Positions 9,516 to 17,855 of a stretch of 64,000 bases of DNA are shown piece after piece. This DNA comes from JAPOKJ01 sp031421635. Lineage in GTDB: Bacteria; Pseudomonadota; Gammaproteobacteria; Burkholderiales; Burkholderiaceae_E. A model generated the notes under the pieces. It worked only from the letters and a program-made list of their open reading frames with translations. It ran no database searches and was not told the origin of the DNA. The first letter of the stretch is position 1. Each line of letters opens with the position of its first letter. The translations under genes and the position numbers were made by a program. The stretch covers positions 1 to 64,000 of the forward strand of contig JANOPA010000012.1 of NCBI GenBank assembly GCA_031421635.1, written 5' to 3'.

Positions 9516-10799
9516 CTACAGCCTCCAAAGTCTAAAGCCAAGCTTTTCAATCGCGTCGCGATTGAGCATCGACTTAATATCGGTAATCACGGCACCGGGA
9601 ACAAGCTTTTCGCAAAGACTGGCCACAGGCAGGCTCTTGTAGTGAGAATGGGAAACGGCCATCACCATGGCGGCGGCCTGGGGTAGATCTTCCCATTTCG
9701 TCAACTCGATGCCGTACTCGTGGTGACACTCCGCAGAATCCGCAATCGGATCGTGCACATAAACCTTGCATCCGTAACTCTTCATTTCGTTAATGACATC
9801 GATCACCTTCGAGTTACGAATATCGGGCACGTCTTCTTTGAAGGTCATGCCTAAAACGATAATCGGCTGGTCCTTTACTGGGAAGCCTTGAGCGATCATT
9901 TTTTTAATGGTTTGACGGCCACAGTAAGGTCCCATGGCGTCGTTGATGCCGCGACCCGACAGGATGACCTGAGGGCGGTAACCATGCATCGCAGCTTTAT
10001 GGGTCAGGTAATAGGGGTCTACTCCGATGCAATGTCCGCCCACGAGTCCCGGCCTAAAAGGCAAGAAATTCCATTTAGTTCCAGCAGCCTCAAGCACATC
10101 GACAGTATCGATACCAATGCGATCAAAGATCATGGCTAACTCATTCATCAACGCAATGTTGATATCGCGCTGTGTGTTCTCAATTACTTTTGCGGCCTCG
10201 GCGACCTTGATGCTGGCAGCCTTATACACGCCAGCAGTGACCACCGAAGAATACATGGCCGCAACGGCGTCCAGTGTTTCCGGCGTATCACCCGATACCA
10301 CCTTGATGATGGTCGGTAAAGTATGCGTTTTATCGCCAGGATTGATTCGTTCCGGGGAGTAACCCACGAAGAAGTCTTTCTTCCATTTTAGACCCGAGAG
10401 TTGTTCCAAAATGGGGATGCAAATCTCTTCAGTCGCGCCCGGATAAACCGTCGACTCATAGACGACCGTCGCGCCCTTCTTCATGTACTTTCCGCAGGTT
10501 CTACTAGCACTTTCTAGTGGCGAAAAGTCAGGACGATTGGCTTGATCTACGGGTGTCGGCACTGCAACGATCAAGAAGTCTGCCTTGCGCAAATCTTCAG
10601 GATTCGACGTCACCTCAAGCAATTTAGCCGCTTCGAATTGCGCGCGACTGACTTCACCGGTCGGGTCGACATGAACTTTGAAGTTCTCCACCTTTTGCTT
10701 GGATAGATCATATCCAATCGTCGGTACGACCCGCCCAAATTCAACAGCCAGGGGTAGCCCGACATAGCCTAGGCCTACAACTGCAACAGTTCCAATCAT
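9516..10799 (-). CDS. tviB: UDP-N-acetyl-hexosamine 6-dehydrogenase (TviB/WbpO type)
   Basis: This nucleotide-sugar dehydrogenase oxidises C6 of UDP-GlcNAc or UDP-GalNAc to the uronic acid. The 427-residue protein has the NAD motif VGLGYVGLPLA, the ENTQRDINIALMNELA helix characteristic of the TviB/WbpO/WecC branch, and the catalytic cysteine near residue 257 in GGHCIGVDPYYL. A TTG codon lies directly before the ATG, but AAGGAG is spaced 6 nt from the ATG and supports the start chosen here. It is first in the leftward tviB-tviC-ugd unit and faces a 328-bp divergent region. Confidence 0.93.
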   Translation of the reverse strand: MIGTVAVVGLGYVGLPLAVEFGRVVPTIGYDLSKQKVENFKVHVDPTGEVSRAQFEAAKLLEVTSNPEDLRKADFLIVAVPTPVDQANRPDFSPLESASRTCGKYMKKGATVVYESTVYPGATEEICIPILEQLSGLKWKKDFFVGYSPERINPGDKTHTLPTIIKVVSGDTPETLDAVAAMYSSVVTAGVYKAASIKVAEAAKVIENTQRDINIALMNELAMIFDRIGIDTVDVLEAAGTKWNFLPFRPGLVGGHCIGVDPYYLTHKAAMHGYRPQVILSGRGINDAMGPYCGRQTIKKMIAQGFPVKDQPIIVLGMTFKEDVPDIRNSKVIDVINEMKSYGCKVYVHDPIADSAECHHEYGIELTKWEDLPQAAAMVMAVSHSHYKSLPVASLCEKLVPGAVITDIKSMLNRDAIEKLGFRLWRL

Positions 10800-11127
10800 C
10801 AACTTCTCCTTTTCGCCCAGGAATGTACCTTAAAGCGCGCACTCAAATGATGACAAATGTATCGTTCTCTAATGTTCCGACATCATACTTACCGCCAAAG
10901 GTTGAATAAAGGCAGTCAGGCGGGTACACGACCCCTTGTTGTCTCGTCAAAGCAACGGCTTTAAACGCTCTGAATAGTGACAATTAATCAATTCTCGATT
11001 GTAGACGTCCTATTCATGCAATAACTCGGCCTTCCGGCGGCCAAATAGGGCGTTCATCTTAGGATGCGTAATTTTCAGCCGCAGTGTGCTCTAAAATGCA
11101 CTGGTATGATTTTTTTCAGAAACCGGC
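10800..11127. promoter_or_regulatory. divergent control region of the polysaccharide locus
   Basis: This 328-bp gap lies between leftward tviB and the rightward ten-gene operon, so it must carry both promoters. I see the tviB ribosome-binding site (AAGGAG on the minus strand) and a -10-like TATGAT at 11105-11110 on the plus strand without a matching -35 box. The short inverted pair GGCC...GGCC lies near 11028-11042. No ORF, JUMPstart-like element or clear sigma54 site was recognised. Confidence 0.3.
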
Positions 11128-12402
11128 ATGACCGTTAAATCCTCCTCTCCTCGACTGATCGTATTTAGCAATATGTTCCCGAGTGCCGTAACGCCAACGG
11201 TCGGCACTCCGATCAAAGAGCGCATGTTTCGGGTGGCCGAACACATTCCCATCGCGGTGATCTCGCCTCAAACTTGGTCGCCCCTTGACCCTATCGTGAG
11301 GCTCTTTCGTAGTACGTTCAGGCCCTTGTCGCCCGCATTCGAGATCATGGAGGGTGTGCAGGTGTATCGCCCAAAAGTTCTTAGCATTCCGAAGTTTTTT
11401 AAAACCCTCGATGGCTACTTAATGGCCTCAGGTTCACGTTCAGTCTTCAAGAAAGTCTGCGCTGAGTTCAAACCCAATATTGTCGATGCCCATTTTCTTT
11501 ACCCGGACGGAGCGGCTGCAGCGACCCTCGCAGCGGAGCACAACCTCCCGCTTATTGTCACGATTCGAGGCAGTAAAGACGCGAAGCTTGTGGGCACACC
11601 TCGCGAGGGCGCACTGAGACATGTCATCAGAAGCGCATCGAAACTCATCGCAGTCTCTGATTCACTTAAGGTGGACGTTGCTGATCGATTAGAAGCCGAC
11701 CCTAACAAAACTGTGGTGGTCGGGAACGGGGTTGATCTCAAGAAATTCTTTCCGGAAGATAAGCTTGCAGCCAGAACGCGCTTAGGCATTCCCGAAGATG
11801 CGCAAGTCCTCATCGGAGTTGGGGGCCTGGTTGAATTGAAAGGCTTTCATAGAATTATTGCTGAACTCCCTGAGCTTCTCAAAGATTTACCGAAATTGAA
11901 GTTTTTGGTGGTTGGGGGTGGTACGACTCAGGGCAATATGCTTCCTCAGCTTAAGGCTCAGGTGCATCAGCTTGGTTTGGAGTCTGTTGTTACTTTTTGT
12001 GGCCCACAGCCGCCGAACGATCTTCGCTGGTACTTAAGTGCTTCGAATCTTTTTGTATCCGCAACGGCCTATGAGGGCTGGGCCAATGTCTTACTCGAAG
12101 CCATGGCCTGTGGCTTACCAGTTGTAACAACTCGAGTTGGAGGCAACTCCCAAGTGGTGAATAGTAGCGAACTTGGATACCTCGTTGATTACTGGGACTC
12201 TGCTCAGTTTCGCAGCAAAACGATCGACGCGTTTCGACGTCAATGGGATCGCTCACTTATTCTCCAATACGCGCGCAAAAACTCCTGGGATTTCCGAGTG
12301 CAATCACTTCTCGAGATCTACCGTGATGTGATTACAGCTTGGGACAAGTCGAGCACTTCGGCGCTGGCAGACAAGAGTCCTGTTAAGAGCAAACTCTTTT
12401 AA
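11128..12402 (+). CDS. GT4 family glycosyltransferase
   Basis: This is a retaining GT-B glycosyltransferase of 424 residues. It has an N-terminal acceptor domain (VDAHFLYPDGAAA and TIRGSKDAKL), the linker VVGNGVDLKKFFPED, and a C-terminal donor domain with the E-x7-E motif in EGWANVLLEAMACGLPVV. The layout resembles glycosyltransferases of exopolysaccharide and teichuronic-acid-type clusters. It opens the rightward operon and lies 13 bp before the FemAB-like gene. The donor could be one of the uronic acids made by the divergent tviB-tviC-ugd set, but that is inference from position. Confidence 0.88.
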   Translation: MTVKSSSPRLIVFSNMFPSAVTPTVGTPIKERMFRVAEHIPIAVISPQTWSPLDPIVRLFRSTFRPLSPAFEIMEGVQVYRPKVLSIPKFFKTLDGYLMASGSRSVFKKVCAEFKPNIVDAHFLYPDGAAAATLAAEHNLPLIVTIRGSKDAKLVGTPREGALRHVIRSASKLIAVSDSLKVDVADRLEADPNKTVVVGNGVDLKKFFPEDKLAARTRLGIPEDAQVLIGVGGLVELKGFHRIIAELPELLKDLPKLKFLVVGGGTTQGNMLPQLKAQVHQLGLESVVTFCGPQPPNDLRWYLSASNLFVSATAYEGWANVLLEAMACGLPVVTTRVGGNSQVVNSSELGYLVDYWDSAQFRSKTIDAFRRQWDRSLILQYARKNSWDFRVQSLLEIYRDVITAWDKSSTSALADKSPVKSKLF

Positions 12403-12415
12403 CGCGCGCAAAGGT

Positions 12416-13501
12416 ATGAACGACCTTGACTTTCATTCGGTGTTCACCTCCGACCTATGGACGGATGCTGGCGGGATTGCCTGGGCCAATGAGCCAGCGT
12501 ATCTACGCGCCATCCGATATCGGTCACCGGCAGGCTGTAGCGCCCAGATTGGTATCAATCGAGTGTCACGGCATCGAGGTCTATTGCGTGTTCAACGACT
12601 TGGATTCAACGAGCTGGTCGACGAAAGCTTGGATGAAGTCACGATTGAATACAACCGTTTCCGAGGCCCGCAAAACATTCCCTTTGCCAGTTCACTGGAT
12701 TGGCTGCTGACGGAAATCGATAAACGCCAAGATTGGCAAGAAATCTTGTTTAGTCGCATTGCTGCAGATGAATTGCGAGCCCTTCAAAGCGCCGCTCAAA
12801 GCAGGAATTGGGGTTGGTATCTTGAAGACGCGAGACCCGGGTTCAAGGTCGATTTCGAAAAGATCAGGAACGTCCATGCCGGAGATTTTGTTGCGAGCCT
12901 CTCGCAAAATTCGCGCGAACAATTGCGCAGGGCGCGCCGGTTTTGCGAAAAGCAATATGGGCCACTGAAACTTGAACTTGCGAGTAATGAAGAGCAAGCG
13001 CTCGAGTTTCTTGATGCCTTAGCCGTTTTACATCGGCTTCGCTGGAGCAGCCAGGCGCATCAACGGGGTAAGGGATTTGAAAATCTGGCATTTGCTGCTT
13101 TCCACAAAGAACTCGTTACGCTAGGAACAAAATCAAGAAAAGTAGAAATGATCAAAGTTAGCGCTGGATCGTCAGTTTTGGCCTATTTGTACAATTTTCG
13201 AGCAAGTAAAGAGATACACTTTTACATGTCTGGGGTGAACTATGACCTGGACTCGAAATCCAGGGCTGGCATCATCGCCCATGACCTTGCGATCGAGTTT
13301 TACCTTCAAGACGCGACGCTTAATACCTATGATTTTTTGGCGGGTGCCAATCGATACAAAGACAGCTTAAGTAACGAAAAGTATGAAATGTTCTCGATTG
13401 TTTTACAACGTCCGAATTTTTGGCTCACGGCTGAAAGGGCAGTGCGGAAATTGAAACGCAAACACCGTCCTCAATCAGTCCAAGGAGCCATTAGCTCGTG
13501 A
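12416..13501 (+). CDS. FemAB/GNAT-type N-acyltransferase
   Basis: This 361-residue protein matches the general form of the Acetyltransf_6 / BioF2-like GNAT family found in exopolysaccharide clusters. A central region has NSREQLRRARR, followed by the long helix ALEFLDALAVLHRLRW. The C-terminal GNAT half contains SVLAYLYNFRASKEIHFYMSG and DFLAGANRYKDSL. Such proteins are thought to transfer acyl or aminoacyl groups to amino sugars or polymers. Its stop overlaps the next start (GTGA, 4 bp). A free amino group made by the two downstream deacetylases would be a plausible acceptor, which is inference only. Confidence 0.75.
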   Translation: MNDLDFHSVFTSDLWTDAGGIAWANEPAYLRAIRYRSPAGCSAQIGINRVSRHRGLLRVQRLGFNELVDESLDEVTIEYNRFRGPQNIPFASSLDWLLTEIDKRQDWQEILFSRIAADELRALQSAAQSRNWGWYLEDARPGFKVDFEKIRNVHAGDFVASLSQNSREQLRRARRFCEKQYGPLKLELASNEEQALEFLDALAVLHRLRWSSQAHQRGKGFENLAFAAFHKELVTLGTKSRKVEMIKVSAGSSVLAYLYNFRASKEIHFYMSGVNYDLDSKSRAGIIAHDLAIEFYLQDATLNTYDFLAGANRYKDSLSNEKYEMFSIVLQRPNFWLTAERAVRKLKRKHRPQSVQGAISS

Positions 13502-14316
13502 CCCAAGCCTCTCAGGATAAAGGCCAGAACATTAAAAGCATCGAGACAGGCCTCTTTTCAATTGTCATGCCCGCCTACAATTCGGCCGCGACGATCAAAG
13601 CGTCCATTGACTCGGTGCTAGCCCAAAGCTATGCACATTGGGAGCTCTTGGTCGCAAACGATTGCTCAAGCGACGCTACGGTGAGTATCGTTGAAGACTT
13701 TGCGAGGCAGGATTCGAGAATCAAACTGATCAATTTGAAGGAAAACTCTGGGGTTGCCGGCGCCCGAAACGCGGCCTTACTGTCCGCCAAGGGCCAGTAC
13801 ATCAGTTTTTTGGATTCTGATGATCAGTGGTCGGCAAATATGCTTTCACATCATGTGCGTCAGTTCTCGGACGGGGCAAAAGTCAGTTGTAGCTCGTATC
13901 AACGCTTCTCTGAAACCGGTATCAAGGGGGTTGTAGTCGCCCCAGAAGTCATTTCCCCCTGGATGATGTACTTCATTAACCCCATTGGAAACTTGACCGG
14001 AGCCTATGACCGGGCCGCGCTAGGTCTTGAGCTTCAAAAAGAGGTTCGGCACGAGGACTACTTGATGTGGTTCAACCTGGTTCGTCGAGCGGGTGGAGCT
14101 AAGGGCTCGAAGCAGCCGCTTGGTTTTTACCGGGTCGCGTCGAACTCTTTGTCCGGCAATAAACTTAAAGCGGCGAGCTGGCATTGGAATTTGTTGCGCC
14201 AGGAGATGGGCGTCCCCTTTCTGCTAGCCATACCGGCATTCTTGATTTACGGCGTTTGGTCAGTGATGACGCGAGCCGGAGAGCGTGTTTCAACAAAGCT
14301 GCAAAAAACTCATTAA
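13498..14316 (+). CDS. GT2 family glycosyltransferase
   Basis: This is an inverting GT-A glycosyltransferase of 272 residues. The N-terminus has the classic FSIVMPAYNSAATI opening, VANDCSSDAT for nucleotide binding, GVAGARNAAL, and the metal-binding DxD in FLDSDDQW. A hydrophobic C-terminal stretch (FLLAIPAFLIYGVWSVM) may anchor it to the membrane. The GTG start lies in the GTGA overlap with the upstream gene, so translation is probably coupled. It adds one sugar to the repeat unit; the donor is not deducible. Confidence 0.88.
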   Translation: MTQASQDKGQNIKSIETGLFSIVMPAYNSAATIKASIDSVLAQSYAHWELLVANDCSSDATVSIVEDFARQDSRIKLINLKENSGVAGARNAALLSAKGQYISFLDSDDQWSANMLSHHVRQFSDGAKVSCSSYQRFSETGIKGVVVAPEVISPWMMYFINPIGNLTGAYDRAALGLELQKEVRHEDYLMWFNLVRRAGGAKGSKQPLGFYRVASNSLSGNKLKAASWHWNLLRQEMGVPFLLAIPAFLIYGVWSVMTRAGERVSTKLQKTH

Positions 14317-14320
14317 AATA

Positions 14321-15451
14321 ATGACGAAAATTAGCACCCTACGACCCCACCGAATAGTGCATATTCTGGTATCGCTTCAAACCGGCGGCGCGGAGAGAAT
14401 GGCGATTGCGCTCGCTGAACAACAAAGGCTTGCCGGTCACTCCGTCGAAGTTTGGAGCATGACCGGCAGTGGGCCCTGTGAGGATCTGGCGAAACGTGCG
14501 GGCCTGAGCGTGCGCTGTTTTGGCCAGAAAAAAGGCTTCCAGTTGTCGATCGTCAAGGACATGATTGTCGCTCTGCGCGAGTCAAGAATTCAAGTACTAC
14601 ACACCCATAATCCCATGCCACACTATTATGCGGCGGCAGCAAAGCTTTTCGCGGGTCGTAACATTCTGTTGCACACCCGACACAATATGGGCGATGATCT
14701 CGCCAACCCAACTCGGGCATTCGTGTTTCGCCTGACCATGCAAGTCACTAAGGCCGCGGTATTTGTATGCCAAGCTGCTCGTAACAAACTCGTCCCTACC
14801 GGCGTAATCCCTGAACGCAAAGCTAAAGTCGTTCCGAACGGCATCGACCTACAACAGTATCGCCACGCCACCGAGCAGACCAAGGCACAATTTTGGACGA
14901 GCTTGAAACGTGAGGTTCCAAGCCTTGTTTTCGGCTCGGTCGGTCGCTTGTCGGAGGTTAAAAACCATCCAATGATGATAGAAGCGTTTGCCCTTGCTCT
15001 CCCTAAGTTACCCACCGACTCTCGGCTTCTATTGGCCGGCGATGGCCCTTCCAGGGAGAAAATTGAAAAGCTTATTTTCGAGCGTCGACTTGAGAAACAT
15101 GTGATCGTGTTAGGTGAGCGTTCTGACATACCATTCGTCCTCGGTGGCATGGACGTCTTTCTACAAAGCTCGGTCTCTGAGGCCTATTCGCTTGCCTTAT
15201 TGGAAGCGGCTGCGTCTGGCCTTCCCTGCATTGCTTCGAATGTAGGGGGTAACAGCGAGATCATCCAAGAAGGGGTGACAGGCTTCCTTGTCGCGAAAGA
15301 CGACATTGAAGCTTTTGGTGCGCTATTGGTTAAACTCGGCGGCAATCGCGATCTGCTCAACACAATGGGGCAAGCAGCCTACGTATGGGCTCAAAAGTTC
15401 GCGAGTTTAGAACAAATGTACGACAAATATCAATCAATCTACTTTGATTGA
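14321..15451 (+). CDS. GT4 family glycosyltransferase
   Basis: This is a GT-B glycosyltransferase of 376 residues. The N-terminal HILVSLQTGGAERMA motif is the usual glycine-rich opening, the linker is VVPNGIDLQQY, and the donor site has SEAYSLALLEAAASGLPCIASNVGG. A GTG codon 36 bp upstream is in frame, but it lies inside the preceding gene. The ATG chosen here begins 4 bp after that gene's stop and places the Rossmann strand at the proper distance. It is the third glycosyltransferase of the operon. Confidence 0.88.
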   Translation: MTKISTLRPHRIVHILVSLQTGGAERMAIALAEQQRLAGHSVEVWSMTGSGPCEDLAKRAGLSVRCFGQKKGFQLSIVKDMIVALRESRIQVLHTHNPMPHYYAAAAKLFAGRNILLHTRHNMGDDLANPTRAFVFRLTMQVTKAAVFVCQAARNKLVPTGVIPERKAKVVPNGIDLQQYRHATEQTKAQFWTSLKREVPSLVFGSVGRLSEVKNHPMMIEAFALALPKLPTDSRLLLAGDGPSREKIEKLIFERRLEKHVIVLGERSDIPFVLGGMDVFLQSSVSEAYSLALLEAAASGLPCIASNVGGNSEIIQEGVTGFLVAKDDIEAFGALLVKLGGNRDLLNTMGQAAYVWAQKFASLEQMYDKYQSIYFD

Positions 15452-15479
15452 CGAAACCTGGATTTGGAATAAATAGAAA

Positions 15480-16655
15480 ATGTTGATCTTTCTTATCTTA
15501 GTGCTTGTCTTCGTTGCCCTCGCGGCGACAGCACTGCTTACCATTGAAATTCGTCGCAAGAACATGGGAATCTGGTTAGGTTCGTATATTCAGCGCAAGA
15601 AGCCAGTCGTTGAGTCTGGCCCAGTTCACGTCATGTTTATGTTCGTAGACCATTACGAGCCTGGTTGGAAAAGACCGAGCTATGAGACCGAGGTTGCGCG
15701 CGTTGCACAGTGGTCCAAGCGCTACCCAGAAATGGCATCGAAGCATGTTGACGCCGACGGCGTGCATCCGCAGCACACGTTCTTCTACCCCGAAGAGGAG
15801 TACCGAAAGGAACATCTCGACGCGATTGAGAAAATGTGTCGTGACGGGTTTGGCGAAATCGAAGTTCATCTTCATCACGACAATGACACCGAAGCTGGCT
15901 TGCGCGAAAAAATCCAGCGCTTCGTGAAAATCCTTCATGACGATCACGGCGCCCTGCCTCTCGACCCGATCACCCAAAAACCCGTATTTGGTTTCATTCA
16001 CGGGAACTGGGCACTTGACAATTCCCGTGCTGATGGACGCTGGTGTGGAGTGAATAACGAGCTGATCGTTCTCAAAGACCTCGGGTGTTACGCGGACTTC
16101 ACACTACCGTCTGCACCTAGCGAAACCCAGACCAAAAAGATCAACAGCATTTACTACGCAAAAGATGATGCTCATACCTGCAAATCGCACAATGTGGGCA
16201 CTGATGTGACCGTGGGCGGTCGCGAAAGTGGCGACTTAATGATCATGCAGGGCCCTCTAGCCTTGAACTTTGTTAATCGCAAATGGGGCTTTCTTCCACG
16301 TCTCGAGAACGCCGATGTTCGGCTCTCATCGCAGCCTACTACGGATCGCGTTGATCTATGGGTTGACCAGCACATTCATGTAGCGGGGCGACCTGAATGG
16401 GTGTTTGTCAAAGTGCATACTCATGGCACCCAGGAACCCGATATGGAAACCTTACTGGGCGACCCGATTGACAAAATGCACTCCTACCTGGAGTCAAAAT
16501 ACAATGACGGCAAGAAGTTCAAACTTCACTACGTCACCTCACGTGAGACTTTCAATATCATTAAAGCAGCCGAGGCTGGCAAGTCAGGCGACCCTCACCA
16601 ATATCGCGATTTTGTGCTCCCAAAACCCCGCAATCGGAATGTCAATGCTTCTTAA
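15480..16655 (+). CDS. unrecognised membrane-anchored protein, possible metal-dependent hydrolase
   Basis: I do not recognise this 391-residue protein as a named family. Residues 3-24 form a single N-terminal membrane anchor followed by positive charges (RRK), so the rest is probably periplasmic or cytoplasmic-face soluble. The soluble part has several conserved-looking polar motifs: FVDHYEP near residue 55, VHLHHDND near 133, FGFIHGNWALDNS near 172 and VKVHTHGTQEPD near 312. The D/H-rich pattern on short strands resembles a polysaccharide-deacetylase or other (beta/alpha)-barrel metal site. It sits between glycosyltransferase and Gfo/Idh/MocA genes and upstream of two NodB genes. A role in trimming or deacetylating the polysaccharide is inference. 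Confidence 0.7.
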   Translation: MLIFLILVLVFVALAATALLTIEIRRKNMGIWLGSYIQRKKPVVESGPVHVMFMFVDHYEPGWKRPSYETEVARVAQWSKRYPEMASKHVDADGVHPQHTFFYPEEEYRKEHLDAIEKMCRDGFGEIEVHLHHDNDTEAGLREKIQRFVKILHDDHGALPLDPITQKPVFGFIHGNWALDNSRADGRWCGVNNELIVLKDLGCYADFTLPSAPSETQTKKINSIYYAKDDAHTCKSHNVGTDVTVGGRESGDLMIMQGPLALNFVNRKWGFLPRLENADVRLSSQPTTDRVDLWVDQHIHVAGRPEWVFVKVHTHGTQEPDMETLLGDPIDKMHSYLESKYNDGKKFKLHYVTSRETFNIIKAAEAGKSGDPHQYRDFVLPKPRNRNVNAS

Positions 16656-16736
16656 GACTTTAAACACTCGGTATGGGCTGAGGCCTTTGCACTTGAGCAC
16701 GGTGGTTCAACTGGCCTATTTCGAAGGCGCGTTCTT

Positions 16737-17855
16737 ATGTTAAGGGTCGGCATCGTTGGATGCGGAAAAATTTCAGATGCGCATGTTGAACAAGCAAGAG
16801 CAACAGGACTGGCAGAGGTCGTTGCGGTAGCAGACCGCGAGCCACTGATGGCACAGCAGATTGCGCAGCGTCTGGGCATTGAGAAGCGCTACACCGATGT
16901 GCTTACGATGATCAAGGAGGCAAAGCTTGATGTCATCCACGTGGCGACCCCACCCGACTCTCATTTAGCCATCGCGCGACTCGCTTTAGAAAATGGCTGT
17001 CATGTATTTCTCGAAAAACCACTAGCGCTGGACACCTCGCAAACTCAGGAAATCTTGTCGCTCGCGGAAAAGGTCGGACGTAAAGTCGCGGTGAACTATC
17101 TCTATAATTTCGAGTCACCGTTTAAGCGACTTGAGACGCTCCTTGCGCAGGGTGAGCTAGGCGAAATCGTTCATATTGAATCCGCCTATGGATACGATTT
17201 AAATGGTGAGTATGGACTCGCAGTCCTCAGCGACCCGAAGCACTGGGTACACCGCCTCCCTGGAAAGCTGTTCCACAATGTGCTTGACCATGTGATGTGC
17301 AAAATTGCGCCTTTCATTGGTGAGAACTTTCAGACAGTCGCCTTGGCTAGCCGTCGACGCTCGCCGATGGGCAGTGAAATTGTTGATGCTTTGCCGGACG
17401 AGCTGCGCTTTATATTGGCCTCGGATCGAGTTTCAGTGTCGGGCTATATCAGTGCGCACGCGAAGCCTGTGACTCACACTCTAAAGGTACTCGGAACCCG
17501 TAATTCCTACCTTTTGGATTTTGTGTCAAGAACCTGCACTCCTCTTGCCCGCCAACGCTTCCCTGGATCTATCGGTAGGCTGATCCCGGCGATCGATCAG
17601 GCGCGATCATTCTCGGGCGAGGCCAGGAGTAATTTCGGCGCGTTTTGGAGACACGACTACCATTTCTTCATTGGCATGCGCCGACTTTTGACGGCCTTCT
17701 ACGGCTCAATCATGCAAGGAACGGCGAGTCCTCAAAAGCCCGCAGAACTTTTGATTGCTTCGAAAGCCATCGATGCCATTGTGGCGTCGATCAACACGCC
17801 CAAAGATGCGCCCAAAGACACCCCCAACGCCCAGATGGAGGCCCTTTCTTTATGA
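16737..17855 (+). CDS. Gfo/Idh/MocA family oxidoreductase
   Basis: This is an NAD(P)-dependent sugar or cyclitol oxidoreductase of 372 residues. The N-terminus has VGIVGCGKISDAH, then VATPPDSHL and the hallmark EKPLALD motif containing the catalytic-region lysine. The C-terminal domain is the usual alpha/beta half. In polysaccharide clusters such enzymes oxidise or reduce nucleotide-sugar intermediates such as UDP-GlcNAc(3)A. An 81-bp gap precedes it, and its stop overlaps the next start by 4 bp (ATGA). A link to the UDP-uronic acid made by TviB is plausible but unproven. Confidence 0.87.
   Translation: MLRVGIVGCGKISDAHVEQARATGLAEVVAVADREPLMAQQIAQRLGIEKRYTDVLTMIKEAKLDVIHVATPPDSHLAIARLALENGCHVFLEKPLALDTSQTQEILSLAEKVGRKVAVNYLYNFESPFKRLETLLAQGELGEIVHIESAYGYDLNGEYGLAVLSDPKHWVHRLPGKLFHNVLDHVMCKIAPFIGENFQTVALASRRRSPMGSEIVDALPDELRFILASDRVSVSGYISAHAKPVTHTLKVLGTRNSYLLDFVSRTCTPLARQRFPGSIGRLIPAIDQARSFSGEARSNFGAFWRHDYHFFIGMRRLLTAFYGSIMQGTASPQKPAELLIASKAIDAIVASINTPKDAPKDTPNAQMEALSL

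Noticed and set aside
14626..15150. A 174-codon minus-strand open frame inside the GT4 gene
   Set aside because: It is a reverse-strand by-product of the codon bias in a clearly coding glycosyltransferase gene.
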